From NCBI GenBank assembly GCA_963665015.2, contig CAXXSY010000004.1, positions 868,001 to 932,000 of the forward strand: DNA of 64,000 nucleotides, given 5' to 3'. Of the stretch, positions 53,402 to 62,910 are shown piece after piece; position 1 is the stretch's first letter, and the number at the start of each line of letters is the position of its first letter. The position numbers and the translations under genes are program-made. The DNA is from G963662655 sp963665015 (GTDB lineage: Bacteria > Cloacimonadota > Cloacimonadia > Cloacimonadales > JAIOQZ01). The notes below the pieces were generated by a model. The model worked only from the letters and a program-made list of their open reading frames with translations. It searched no databases and was not told the origin of the DNA.

Positions 53402-53770
53402 GAAATCTCCTTTGAATCACTAACGGATTTGGCTATAATTGTTATGTCTCAACATAATCAACATGATCAAACACTTTTCCTTGCAGCCCTGCAATTCTAT
53501 GGTGGTGTGATATCCTACATAGTACCTCCCGAACAGACCAGAATTCGCTTAACGATAGTTATATTTCCCTAGTCTAATATTGAATGATGATAGGTTGCAT
53601 GAAAATATGTCAAGAAAAAAAATCTAAGAATAGCCCCACTACGCTAAATTGGTTGTTATGCTATGGCTTAAAATCGGAGAATATTTGGCACTGGGCCTTG
53701 CGTTGGAAGTGGGGGCAATTAGCAAAGGGACTAAATACTTTTCGTATATACACACAAGTGGGAAAATAAA

Positions 53771-53806
53771 AAAGCACACAGAAGTCTGAATACTTCTGTG
53801 TGCTTT
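53771..53806 (-). terminator. Rho-independent terminator of the C25-like gene
   Basis: A 15-base perfect stem AAAGCACACAGAAGT / ACTTCTGTGTGCTTT with a 6-base loop, 20 bases past the stop at 53827. On the minus strand it ends in TTTTTTATTTT, a canonical intrinsic terminator. The rest of the 425-base gap 53402-53826 holds no convincing gene; a 61-codon frame at 53584 has no support. Confidence 0.85.
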
Positions 53807-53826
53807 ATATGTCGATTCTTACAATT

Positions 53827-56800
53827 CTATTTCAGCATCACGGCTTTGCGGATGGACTTGTCGGTATCGGTTTCGATGCGGATGAAATAGACGCCGGATG
53901 CGACCTGTTCACCGTGGTAGTTGCGCCCGTTCCAGGTCTCGGTGTAGCGTCCCGCGTCGCGCGGTTCGTTGACCAGCGTGGTCACTTTCTCGCCCCTGAC
54001 GTTGTAGATCGCCAGCAGGCATTTCGAGGTTTTCTGCGGGAGGTCGAACCGAATGCTGGTGGTCGGGTTGAACGGGTTGGGGTGGTTCTGGTGGAGCGCG
54101 AAGGTCGGCGGTACGTCGGGCGCGTTGCCGTCGATGGCGACGTAGTCCATCTCGACGTGGTTCGATTCCTCGCTCCAGTAACCGCCGTTGTGCCGAGCCT
54201 TGATGTAGAATTCGTAGTGACCGGGCGCGATCATGTCGAGCGTGTATTCGAGATCGTTGGTGTCGTGGTGGATGACGAAGTTGTTGTTGAAGATCATGAT
54301 CACGTCGAAGTAGTCGAGATCGCGGTCGGACGTGGCTTTCAGGGCCTTGTTCCCGACTCTCGACCGGTTTTCGTCGAAGTCCCATGTGAGGTGCACCTGG
54401 TCGTCGAGCTGTTCGTATTCGAGGTTGGTCGGAGCCATGAGGTATTCAAGCTCCATGTCGATGTGGGTGGCTTCGTCGTGGGTTACAACAACGGTCTCGT
54501 TATGGTAGGGGATGTACCCTTCCACCGAGGCGTTGACGGTATAGGTTCCCTGCGGGAACTGGATCCGATAGCTGCCGTCTTCGTTGACGGGATAATTGAT
54601 GTTATCGACGGTCAGGAATACCTCATCCGGACTTGCGTTGCCGCCGTCCAGAGAGACGGTGCCTTCCAGCCAGCCGGGGTTGTGCCGGATCACGGATATT
54701 TCTACATCGTCGAGCGCCAGGGTTTGCGGCGTGCCGGTTGGTGCGGGGTAGATGAAGAAGACGACGATGAGGTTTCCGGTGAACGAGATATCCGGAATGT
54801 ACTCGATATGCGCGTGCCTGCCTTCGTCCATGATTTCGTTGGATGTCCAGATGAACGAGCCTCCAAAGGGCGAGCTGTTCTGCTGGATCAAGATGCCATA
54901 CTGGGCATTGAAGCCAAAATTGCGGTAGTTGAACTTGATGATCAGCTTCTGGAGGTCCTGATAGGGGAATTCGTTCGGCACGGCGACGCGGGAGTCGTAG
55001 GTAATGGATTCGAGAAGCATCTCGCCGGGCTCTTCGCCACCCGCCAGGTTGGTATCCGAGTGATAGCCCTGAACGTTGAGCCACATCTGGGAATCGATGT
55101 ATTCGTCGAACGTATCGGCGATGATCACCTCCGGATGCCCGAAGACGTAATCGACCGGCATCTCGATGTCAAAGGCGTCGTTGTACTGGGCGTGAAGATT
55201 GAATCGAACCGCCTCGCCGTTGTAGGTGGTGTCGTCGAACGCGATCTGATAGGCGACCTCGACGATCTCCTCCGAGATTTCCTCGAACGTGAAGCTCGGA
55301 GGCGTGATCGTGAATCCCTCAGCCTCGGTTTCGAGCGAGATGGTCGCATCCTCGATATTGAGGTAGGATGTTTTCTCCAGATAGAATGTGAACAATCCCG
55401 TCTCGCCTGCCTCGATCTGATCGTCGTTATCGTCGGATATGTTGAAATCGACGATCTCGAGCTTGGGGCTATTGACGATCAGCGGTATCAGCAGCTCTTT
55501 GCTCAACCCGGAATAATAAATTATCAGGGTCAGGTTGACCTGATGTCCGTCGGGGCAATCAGCCGCGATGTCCAGCTCGAAAGGCTGGTTTCCGTCGGCG
55601 GTCTGACCGTTGACCAGATCGGGGAAGTTGATCGTGCCCTGCTGGATGGTTGCGTAGGGATCGTTTGCCGTGATCACGGCGTGAACGTCGGTCGCGACTG
55701 CCAGCCCGAGGTTAGAGAGCGCCATCTCGATCTGCACCGTTTCGCCGCAGTCGATGAGGCCGTTGCTATTGCCGCCAAGGTCGGTGATTTCGATATCCGA
55801 CACGTAGGGATGGGGGTATGGGATCGGGACGTTCGGGCCGGTGAAAAGCAGCGCCATCTCGTTTTCGAGTGGTTTCGCCGTAACGGGGTAGATATCCGAG
55901 TAGGTGTATTCGAGACCATTGTGGGTGGTATGGTCGGCGATACCAACGGTCGCGTATTCGCCGTGGTCGATCTCGTCAGAGTAGTAGTTACCCAGATCGA
56001 CATTATTGATTTCCATGTACTGGAACTTGATCTTGCTGTCTCCGAGTAGGGTGTTGTTGTGCAGCGGGTCGTAGAGGAGAACCTCGAACGTCTCCGGTGA
56101 ACCGTCGAACCGGTTTTGCATTCGGGACCACTCGATGACGAAACAGTGTTCCGCCTCGTCGTACCAGTAGAAGACGTTGCCGTCGCCGGTGATCAGGTCG
56201 TCCCAGAACGGCGCGATGAGGGGGCAGGGAACGAACGGCCCCGGCAGATGCCAGTTCATCCACTCGAACGTGTAGTACGATCCCAGCACGATGTAGCCGT
56301 TGGACGAAATGCTGATCTGGTTGTAGTTGATTTCGTAAAAACGGAAGATGAAGGGCAGGTCGATGGTGATCATTTCGCCGCCGCCGTTGTAATCGATGTC
56401 GATCATCTCCAGCGATGTTCCGCTGCCGCCGTAGCCAGGATCGATCTCGATCCAGTCGTATGTCGGGCATTCGTCGTACGCGGTGTCGCCGTCGTCGTAG
56501 CAGAGGTATCCGTAGTTGTCCGGACCGGTCGGGTCGGTAACAGAGGGCACGCCGATCTGAAGGTCGAATTCCAGATTCTGGGTGGTACCCGCCGGGTTGC
56601 TTACGGTGACGGTGAAGGGGATGATCGTACCGGTAATCGCGTTGGTTCCGACCGTCAGGGTGAAGGTGTCGGACTGGTTGTCTTCGGTGTCTCCCGAATC
56701 GATGTCGCCGATGTTACCCTGGCTGTCGCTGATGGTGACAAGCTGGGAGACGGTCGCGACTTCGCAGGAAGCCGATTCGAACGTCTCGCTGCCGGTGTTG

Positions 56801-59166
56801 GTCAGCGAAAGGTACATACCGAAGGTGCTTCCCGGGAGTACGACCGCCGGATTGGTGTCGATTCCCGATATCTCCAGCATGGGTCCCGAGATTTCCAGCG
56901 AGATGTGGGTGGTCCAGTCGCCGGAACTCGATTCGATATCCAGCGTGAGGTCGAACGCGGTTCCGTCCAGGCAGAGCGGCGAGATGTCGATCACGAAGTC
57001 GCTGTCGCCTTCTGCTTCCTGACCGGCCGCGATCGAGCCGTAGTCCGAGGTGGCTGTCGTGATATCGATCCGGTCGTCCGGGCAGCTCAGGGTGGCTGAC
57101 ACGCCGGAGATCGCGGAGCTTCCGTAGTTGTGCAGCGTGACGCTGAACTGCGCGGTTCCGCCGGTCACGGCTGGCGATGTGTATTCGATTTCAGAGTAAT
57201 CGACGACAGTGCCGTCGGTTACTTCCGGATTGCTCAGGTGGGAAATCCAGTTGTGTTTCGATGCCGCGAGCTGCGCCATGCCTTCCTCGGCCGGATCGAA
57301 GTACAGAACGGCGACACCGGCGTCATCGGTGATGGCGCGGGAATCGATATCGCCTTCGAGCTGAATGAAGGTTACCACAGCGTCTTCGACAGGATTGCCG
57401 TTTCGGTCGGTCACCGTTACCGCGAGCGATGTCTCGCCGGTCTCGATGATTGGTTGCTGGTCGATGAACAGCGAATCCGGCTGGCGTGTCCAGAGCGTCA
57501 TACCCGGATCGCCCAGCAGGTTCTTGCCGAGGGTGTACCAGTCAACGTATTCGTTCGGATTGTCCGGGTAGTTATCGTACAGCGCCAGTTTACCCAGGTT
57601 GAGTGCGGCGCTGAGGTTGGTGATCCCTTCGTGGTAGATTCCATAGGCGATCGTTCCGGTGATCAGGTTGTTGAAACACGTGTGTGTGGGGCTCGAGGAG
57701 CCGATCACGGCTGATGCGCCAGTAGGATTTGACGGTGTGCCGGCACGCAGGAACGATTCGATCACGCTCATGGAGCCTTGCGCGAATGTCCCCGTATAGC
57801 AGGTGATTGCCGTCATGAAGGGCGTCTTCTTATAATTATTCAGGTTAAAGCTGTCATCGTTCACCCAGTTGCTGAAGTTCCCGAAGCCCCGGTAGAAGTA
57901 CGCGCCCATGCCCCGGTTCAGCGCGTTGGATATCTGCATCACGAAGGGGTCTTCGTTGATGAACGTGAGATCGTACGCTGAGTTGTAGTCCAGCATCGTT
58001 TCGCCGACATAGATCATGGTCGTGTTGGTCGAGATGCCCGAGGAGTAGTAATCACCCACCAGGAGCGCGCGTTCGAGCCAGTTGTCGTCGGTAGGCGGCG
58101 AGAGTTCGTAGTTCAGTATTTTAGATACGATGACCTGTAGCTCGGAGATATTGTTGAATGACAGGCGTCCGATCATCACTTCGGGGAAGAGGTCGTTCCC
58201 GTCGAGCTGCGTGTAGGGGTGGTCGCCGTGGACACTGTGACTGCTGTAATTTGCCCAGAAGGTCGGGATGGAGTAGTTCATGTTGGCGTCACCGAGGATG
58301 CAAACAAACTCGGGAGGATTCTCCCAGGTTTCGTAGGCGTTCTGGATGTATTGCTGAATCTGAGCGGCGCCGTTACCCACCGTGGATGTGTCCATGATGT
58401 GAATCTCGTGCCCCTTGGCGTGTTTCCACTGAATGAGCGGGTCCGCGGTTGCGAGAACCTCTTCCGAACCGTCGTAAAGGAAGAGATACACGCCGGGCAT
58501 CTGCACACTGCGGTCGGATGCGGCTATGGGGTTCGCGGTCATTCCATTGGTGAGGCTCCGGAAGAGGGGCGAATCCGCCGTCGCACGCTTGGGTGTGAGG
58601 CCGCGACGGTCCTGATGGTAGGTCAGCTCGATCTCGATCTCGCCGGCGGCATACAGTTGTTGTGCCTGGGCATCGTAGCGGAACGGATGTACGATCACGC
58701 GCTGTAAGACGCTGTTGCGCATGATCCCGGCGTCGCCGAGTTCCGCAAGCTCAGGAAGGTCTCGCTCGGCGCGGTAATATTTCTGTTCGTCGATTGTATA
58801 GGACAGGTCGTTGTTCTTAATATTGTCCAGGTTCCGGTGCGGAATCAGCAGGGTATTCTCGATCACTTCCTCGCCGATTACGCGATAGCCGATTTCGACC
58901 CGAACACCGGCAGGAATATTCACGAGAGTGGAAAACACCGGCAACTCGGGGGTTCCCGGAACGCCGGCCCAATCTTGCGGGTAGTTCTCCGGCAGCTTGA
59001 TCTTCTGCATACCGTCCACGGTTGTCATTTCCCAGGTTGGTGTGCGGAAGACCAGGTGCGTCTCATAATTGTCGTTGCCAACGCAATCGAAATCGGTTGC
59101 TATAGCGCCCAGAGTTGAACATAAAATGAACAGCACCGCTACAATCATCGTTAATCTGAAATCCAT
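53827..59166 (-). CDS. Giant secreted C25 (gingipain-like) protein with altered catalytic His and type IX-like sorting domain
   Basis: A 1779-residue exported protein. Signal peptide about 1-24 (MIVAVLFILCSTLGAIATDF). A propeptide-like domain is followed by the C25 region (about 225-560) with FVCILGDANM, DLFPEVMIGRLS, FYRGFGNFSNW and AITCYTGTFAQG. The Cys nucleophile (456) is there, but the His of the usual GHG is Phe (428, RGFG). Then come several beta-sandwich repeats, a carboxypeptidase-regulatory-like domain (LEGTVSLDGG), an FN3-like segment and the sorting domain NPFNPTTSIRFDLPQKTSK...SGVYFIRIETDTDKSIRKA. GAGGAGAG precedes the ATG; a strong terminator follows the stop. Confidence 0.9.
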   Translation of the reverse strand: MDFRLTMIVAVLFILCSTLGAIATDFDCVGNDNYETHLVFRTPTWEMTTVDGMQKIKLPENYPQDWAGVPGTPELPVFSTLVNIPAGVRVEIGYRVIGEEVIENTLLIPHRNLDNIKNNDLSYTIDEQKYYRAERDLPELAELGDAGIMRNSVLQRVIVHPFRYDAQAQQLYAAGEIEIELTYHQDRRGLTPKRATADSPLFRSLTNGMTANPIAASDRSVQMPGVYLFLYDGSEEVLATADPLIQWKHAKGHEIHIMDTSTVGNGAAQIQQYIQNAYETWENPPEFVCILGDANMNYSIPTFWANYSSHSVHGDHPYTQLDGNDLFPEVMIGRLSFNNISELQVIVSKILNYELSPPTDDNWLERALLVGDYYSSGISTNTTMIYVGETMLDYNSAYDLTFINEDPFVMQISNALNRGMGAYFYRGFGNFSNWVNDDSFNLNNYKKTPFMTAITCYTGTFAQGSMSVIESFLRAGTPSNPTGASAVIGSSSPTHTCFNNLITGTIAYGIYHEGITNLSAALNLGKLALYDNYPDNPNEYVDWYTLGKNLLGDPGMTLWTRQPDSLFIDQQPIIETGETSLAVTVTDRNGNPVEDAVVTFIQLEGDIDSRAITDDAGVAVLYFDPAEEGMAQLAASKHNWISHLSNPEVTDGTVVDYSEIEYTSPAVTGGTAQFSVTLHNYGSSAISGVSATLSCPDDRIDITTATSDYGSIAAGQEAEGDSDFVIDISPLCLDGTAFDLTLDIESSSGDWTTHISLEISGPMLEISGIDTNPAVVLPGSTFGMYLSLTNTGSETFESASCEVATVSQLVTISDSQGNIGDIDSGDTEDNQSDTFTLTVGTNAITGTIIPFTVTVSNPAGTTQNLEFDLQIGVPSVTDPTGPDNYGYLCYDDGDTAYDECPTYDWIEIDPGYGGSGTSLEMIDIDYNGGGEMITIDLPFIFRFYEINYNQISISSNGYIVLGSYYTFEWMNWHLPGPFVPCPLIAPFWDDLITGDGNVFYWYDEAEHCFVIEWSRMQNRFDGSPETFEVLLYDPLHNNTLLGDSKIKFQYMEINNVDLGNYYSDEIDHGEYATVGIADHTTHNGLEYTYSDIYPVTAKPLENEMALLFTGPNVPIPYPHPYVSDIEITDLGGNSNGLIDCGETVQIEMALSNLGLAVATDVHAVITANDPYATIQQGTINFPDLVNGQTADGNQPFELDIAADCPDGHQVNLTLIIYYSGLSKELLIPLIVNSPKLEIVDFNISDDNDDQIEAGETGLFTFYLEKTSYLNIEDATISLETEAEGFTITPPSFTFEEISEEIVEVAYQIAFDDTTYNGEAVRFNLHAQYNDAFDIEMPVDYVFGHPEVIIADTFDEYIDSQMWLNVQGYHSDTNLAGGEEPGEMLLESITYDSRVAVPNEFPYQDLQKLIIKFNYRNFGFNAQYGILIQQNSSPFGGSFIWTSNEIMDEGRHAHIEYIPDISFTGNLIVVFFIYPAPTGTPQTLALDDVEISVIRHNPGWLEGTVSLDGGNASPDEVFLTVDNINYPVNEDGSYRIQFPQGTYTVNASVEGYIPYHNETVVVTHDEATHIDMELEYLMAPTNLEYEQLDDQVHLTWDFDENRSRVGNKALKATSDRDLDYFDVIMIFNNNFVIHHDTNDLEYTLDMIAPGHYEFYIKARHNGGYWSEESNHVEMDYVAIDGNAPDVPPTFALHQNHPNPFNPTTSIRFDLPQKTSKCLLAIYNVRGEKVTTLVNEPRDAGRYTETWNGRNYHGEQVASGVYFIRIETDTDKSIRKAVMLK

Positions 59167-59257
59167 GTCTCTCTCCTCAGATATTAATCGTCATATTTTG
59201 TCATGCAAAACCCAGACCAATAGCACTTGTCAAAACGAACTGATTGACATGCCCCCT

Positions 59258-59293
59258 GCACACCATATACATGGTATGCACGGAATTTGTCAA
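59258..59293 (-). promoter_or_regulatory. Promoter and operator-like palindrome of the C25-like gene
   Basis: On the minus strand TTGACA (59288-59293) is followed after 18 bases by TATATG (59264-59269). The -10 is buried in the near-perfect palindrome GCACACCAT-ATAC-ATGGTATGC (59258-59279; one mismatch in nine pairs), which looks like a repressor operator. The start of the gene is about 100 bases further on. The remainder of the gap to aroA shows no gene. Confidence 0.55.
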
Positions 59294-59354
59294 TGAACAA
59301 TTTCGTACGTCGTCCGTACAGGTATGGACGTTAAATAATTATTGAAGGACTACT

Positions 59355-60584
59355 ATGCGCGGGAATTGCCCCATTATCGATGTTACCGGATCGAAGTCGA
59401 TCATGCTCCGGGTGCTCTCGATCGCGGGATTCGGAGACCGCCCGATTCGCATCGAGAACGCGTCGGATTGCGAAGATGTACGCGAGATGCTCGAAGCGCT
59501 CCGGGTGCTGGGCGTGCGATACCGGTTCGACAACGGACGCCTCGAAATCGAGCCGGTTGCCGAGTTTTCGCAAGACAGGGTGCAACTGCGCTTCAATGGC
59601 TCCGCGACGGCCCTGCGTATCCTGGTCGCGCGGCTGGCGGTTATGGAAGGTGTTTACGTAGAGATTGAATTGAGCCGTGAACTGGCGCGGCGTCCGCACG
59701 CTGAGCTGCTCGACGCGTTTCATGGCGTCAACCTCCTCGACGACGGAAAGACCATCGAGATCGTTGGGCGTCGGAAGAAGCGGCTCCGGCTGCATACAGA
59801 AGGCACGGTCAGCAGTCAGTACGTCACGGCGATGATGCTGGCGGCTCCCTGTACGGACGAGGGCTTCGAGCTGCGGATTCCGGAGAGCCAGGTTTCGCTT
59901 CCGTACATTCACATGACCGCGCGAATCATGCGTGATTTTGGCGCAGATGTCTTCATCGACGGTGAGACGATTCGAGTCATGGGGAATCAGGCTTATCGAT
60001 GCCCCGACCGGTACACGATCGAGCCGGACGCCTCCACGGCGGCGTTCTGGCTGGTGGCAAGTCTGATCGCAGGGAGAGAGGTTGTCGTTCGTTATCCCGA
60101 TCCGCATTCGGTGCAGGGCGATGCACGGTTTCTGGATGTCCTGATGAGGATGGGCGTGGAGATCGAGCGTTACGAAGGCGGTGTGTCGGTGAGGGCACGT
60201 GATACCCGTGGAATCGAAGTCGATATGCGGGATATGCCCGATTGCGTTCCGCCGCTCGTCGCGCTGGCTTTATGTGCGGATTCGACAACGCGGATACGGG
60301 GTGTCGGTCACTTGCGCTGGAAGGAGAGCGACCGGATCGAGAGGACGGTCACGCAGGCTGGACGGATCGGCGGCAGGATCGACTACGGGGATGAGAGGTT
60401 GATCGTTCATCCGCTCGATCGTCAGCCGGAGCCGGTCGTGGTCGAGACGGGATCGGACCATCGCATCGCCATGATGTTCGCGGTTCTGGCATTGCGCTAT
60501 CCGCAGATCGATATCGATGACAGGGTGTGCGTCGAGAAGTCGTGCAGGAGTTTTTGGCTGAAGATTCGGAAGATCGGCGGGTGA
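59355..60584 (+). CDS. aroA: 3-phosphoshikimate 1-carboxyvinyltransferase (EPSP synthase)
   Basis: A 409-residue enzyme of the shikimate pathway joining shikimate-3-phosphate and phosphoenolpyruvate. Motifs: VTGSKSIMLRVLSIAG (PGSKS-type loop), FNGSATALRILVARLA in place of the usual GNAGTAMR, EPDASTAAFWLVAS, HLRWKESDRIERTV and GSDHRIAMMFAVLAL. The second is unusual (FNGSATA) and the sequence is slightly shorter than typical (~430), so it may be a class II-like or diverged enzyme. GAAGGA precedes ATG 59355. It is divergent from the C25-like gene. No other aromatic-pathway gene is nearby. Confidence 0.88.
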   Translation: MRGNCPIIDVTGSKSIMLRVLSIAGFGDRPIRIENASDCEDVREMLEALRVLGVRYRFDNGRLEIEPVAEFSQDRVQLRFNGSATALRILVARLAVMEGVYVEIELSRELARRPHAELLDAFHGVNLLDDGKTIEIVGRRKKRLRLHTEGTVSSQYVTAMMLAAPCTDEGFELRIPESQVSLPYIHMTARIMRDFGADVFIDGETIRVMGNQAYRCPDRYTIEPDASTAAFWLVASLIAGREVVVRYPDPHSVQGDARFLDVLMRMGVEIERYEGGVSVRARDTRGIEVDMRDMPDCVPPLVALALCADSTTRIRGVGHLRWKESDRIERTVTQAGRIGGRIDYGDERLIVHPLDRQPEPVVVETGSDHRIAMMFAVLALRYPQIDIDDRVCVEKSCRSFWLKIRKIGG

Positions 60585-60610
60585 TTTGTTTCCATCGGGC
60601 GCAGACCTTC

Positions 60611-60905
60611 CAGACTGTGTGATAATATAATCGACACGGTAGCTTTGTTCGATGCCAGATGTTTTCCTGTTGCAGGGGCAGACTTCTGAGTCTGTCCGTT
60701 CCTGAGAGAATGCCAAGCTGGAGCTTGGCGGACCAAAAGAAAATGGGCAGACACGGACAGACTGTGTGAAAATATAATCAACACGATAGCTTTGTTCGAT
60801 GCCAGATGTTTTCCTGTTGCAGGGGCAGACTTCTGAGTCTGTCCGTTCCTGAGAGAATGCCAAGCTGGAGCTTGGCGGACCAAAAGAAAATGGGCAGACA
60901 CGGAG
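60611..60905. repeat. Tandem duplication of a 147-base unit with palindromes
   Basis: Copies at 60611-60757 and 60758-60904 are nearly identical (start CAGACTGTGTGAtAATATAATC). Each holds GCCAAGCTGGAGCTTGGC (60712-60729, 60859-60876) and GCAGACTTCTGAGTCTGTC. The same AGCTTGGC palindrome recurs twice at the window end. Frames read through it on the minus strand are repetitive and not real genes. The 342-base gap between aroA and the TPR lipoprotein consists of this. Confidence 0.85.
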
Positions 60906-60926
60906 GTCTGCCCCTACCTAAAAGGA

Positions 60927-61553
60927 TTATTGCAGTTTTTCTTTCGCCTTCTGTGAACCGTACTGCGCGGCAAGCTGATAGTTTTCGCGCGCGATCTGGG
61001 ATTCGCCCTTCTGCGTGTAGCATTCCGCGAGGAAGTAGTAGGCGTCCGGGTTCTCGTGATTCGTCTCCAGCGAGCGGTTGAAGTAGTTTATGGCTTGATC
61101 CCATTCTTTCAACTGGTAATAGCAGCTCGCCATCGGGAAGAACACCCTTGCCATCGTCGGATCCAGTTGCAGCGCTTTCTTGAACGCGGCGACGGCGTCC
61201 TCGTGGCATTTCATCATCTTCTTTTCGGCTTCCGCGATCTTCGCGTGGTCGATCGAAACGTCGATTTCCGCTCCCTTTTCGATGTCCTTGTCGTCGGTAC
61301 TCACCGATTTCTCCTGTGATATTTCCAGAAGCAGCGGGATGGCCATCTTGACCAGGACTCGTCCCTTGCGGTAGTACAGATCGGCGTTTTCCGGTTCGAT
61401 CTCGATTGCCTTGTTGTATTTGTCGAGTGCGACGTCGAATTTCATGACGCTCTCGAAGTATTCGGCGTGCTCGACCTTCACTTTCGCGGTCCTCGCGCAG
61501 GCAAACAACGCGAAGACGATGATCATAATGATAAACCATTTAGAAAGTCTCAT
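60927..61553 (-). CDS. TPR-repeat lipoprotein
   Basis: A 208-residue lipoprotein. Signal MRLSKWFIIMIIVFALFAC, lipobox LFAC. TPR units follow: FDVALDKYNKAIEIEPENAD, DAVAAFKKALQLDPTMARVF, DQAINYFNRSLETNHENPDA and SQIARENYQLAAQYGSQKAK. A 40-residue insert separates the first from the others (ISQEKSVSTDDKDIEKGAEI). TPR proteins scaffold complexes; this one would sit in the envelope. GGAGGA precedes the ATG. Confidence 0.88.
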   Translation of the reverse strand: MRLSKWFIIMIIVFALFACARTAKVKVEHAEYFESVMKFDVALDKYNKAIEIEPENADLYYRKGRVLVKMAIPLLLEISQEKSVSTDDKDIEKGAEIDVSIDHAKIAEAEKKMMKCHEDAVAAFKKALQLDPTMARVFFPMASCYYQLKEWDQAINYFNRSLETNHENPDAYYFLAECYTQKGESQIARENYQLAAQYGSQKAKEKLQ

Positions 61554-61620
61554 TTCGATCCTCCAAGGATATTATTCATAAAATGATTATGGCGAGGGCA
61601 AGTTCAGCGCGTCAAGATAT

Positions 61621-62733
61621 TTATCGAGTCGGGATCATTTTTCGCAGGCTGGAGAACCGCCGGTCGATGTTTTCGCTCGATTCCCGCATCTTTCGTTTCT
61701 CGTCCGCGTCGAATCGATGGGGGTAATCATGCAGGGCTGCATGAATCGGCAGAACCTCGTAGCGTACACCGCCGTCGTCGTGAAAGGCGTGCATCCAGAG
61801 TGGTACGTACCCGATACCGGTTACGGTCGTCCGATCCCGCTTCTCAAGCTCGACCGACAGGATTACGCCGTATTGCGTGTGGATACGATCCGTGTATTTT
61901 TCGAGCTGGGAAGAGAGGCAGTTTCCGAGCGAATAGAAGACCGGAATTGTGCCGATATACGCCATTTCCTGCACGACGTGCGGGTGCGTCCCGACGATCA
62001 GGTCTGCGCCCCAATCGACCATGCTTGCCGCCAGGTCGCGCTGCTCCTTGCTCGAACGGATTTCGTACTCGTTACCCCAGTGCGGCAGTACGATGAGGAA
62101 GTCGCAGGCGGCGTCGGCTTGGCGGATGTGGCTCTCGATATTGGGATCGTCGATGTAATTGATATGTGTGAGGGCCGTTTCGGGCGGGATATGCTTGCGC
62201 ATGCCGTTGGTGCCGTAGGTGAAGGCGAAGAATCCCAGTCGGACGCCGTTTGCCTCGAAGGTCGTGTATCGCAGGGAGTCCTTGTCGTTGAAGGTTCCGC
62301 AGTTCAGTAGATTCCGCTCATGGATTTTACCGATGGTGCGAATCAGTCCCTGGGTGCCCTGATCGAGACAGTGATTGTTGGCGGTCTGGAGTATATCGAA
62401 GCCGCATGAAGTGATAGCGTTCATGATCGGGTCGGGCGTATTGAAGCGGGGATAGCCTGAATAGGGGATATCCGGTCCGGCGAGCACGGTCTCGAAATTC
62501 GCCACCGCGATATCCGCCGAATCGACGAAGCTCCGTATCGGCTCGAGCATGGGAAGAAAATCATATGTTTTCGTAGCAGAATCCCAGGCGGAGTGATAGA
62601 CAGACCGATGGAACATCAGGTCGCCGGTGAATACGATTTTAACCTTCGTCGGTGCCGGTTCCGAAGGTTCCGCCCGTTTCTCTATCGATTTGCATCCCGC
62701 CAGGAGCAGGAGTATCGCCAGGTATATCCTCAT
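61621..62733 (-). CDS. CapA-family lipoprotein (poly-gamma-glutamate-type metallophosphatase fold)
   Basis: A 370-residue lipoprotein, start ATG 62733 (rev-comp CGGAG upstream); the longer frame to 62862 has no site and includes a palindrome. Signal MRIYLAILLLLAGCKSIEKR with lipobox LAGC. The CapA domain is clear: KIVFTGDLMFHRSVYHSAWD, ADIAVANFETVLAGPDIPYS, ILQTANNHCLDQGTQGLIRT, DFLIVLPHWGNEYEIRSSKE, LIVGTHPHVVQEMAYIGTIP, FYSLGNCLSS. These metal-dependent proteins act on poly-gamma-glutamate or other surface polymers. No capB/capC genes are nearby. Confidence 0.92.
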   Translation of the reverse strand: MRIYLAILLLLAGCKSIEKRAEPSEPAPTKVKIVFTGDLMFHRSVYHSAWDSATKTYDFLPMLEPIRSFVDSADIAVANFETVLAGPDIPYSGYPRFNTPDPIMNAITSCGFDILQTANNHCLDQGTQGLIRTIGKIHERNLLNCGTFNDKDSLRYTTFEANGVRLGFFAFTYGTNGMRKHIPPETALTHINYIDDPNIESHIRQADAACDFLIVLPHWGNEYEIRSSKEQRDLAASMVDWGADLIVGTHPHVVQEMAYIGTIPVFYSLGNCLSSQLEKYTDRIHTQYGVILSVELEKRDRTTVTGIGYVPLWMHAFHDDGGVRYEVLPIHAALHDYPHRFDADEKRKMRESSENIDRRFSSLRKMIPTR

Positions 62734-62806
62734 AGATTCTCCGATTGACGAATGCTTGCAGGTCGCGCCCGATTTGTAAAGGGAAATCGAGAAACCCCAT
62801 CCCCAG

Positions 62807-62834
62807 CCCTTCCCCTTTGGCCAAAGGGGAAGGG
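62807..62834. repeat. Perfect 28-base palindrome in the gap between divergent genes
   Basis: CCCTTCCCCTTTGG directly followed by CCAAAGGGGAAGGG, 14-base arms with no loop. It lies between the CapA-like gene (start 62733) and the barrel gene (start 62911). It may be an operator for both or a REP-type sequence; a related but looser GGGAAGAGG hairpin is at 39680-39702. Confidence 0.6.
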
Positions 62835-62910
62835 AGCGGAGAGTTATTGCTTGACAGATCACGGCGGTGCGGCAGGTACTTGCGGAGAATACTTTGAGAA
62901 GGGATGTGCA

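Noticed and set aside
53584..53769. 61-codon frame in the gap after the beta-helix gene
   Set aside because: No site, no homology seen, odd composition.
53800..56049. Long plus-strand frame under the C25-like gene
   Set aside because: Shadow frame rich in Val/Asp/Arg; the minus-strand gene has signal peptide, domains, site and terminator.
60270..60863. Minus-strand frame through the 147-base duplication
   Set aside because: Repetitive translation produced by the tandem repeat and the antisense of aroA.
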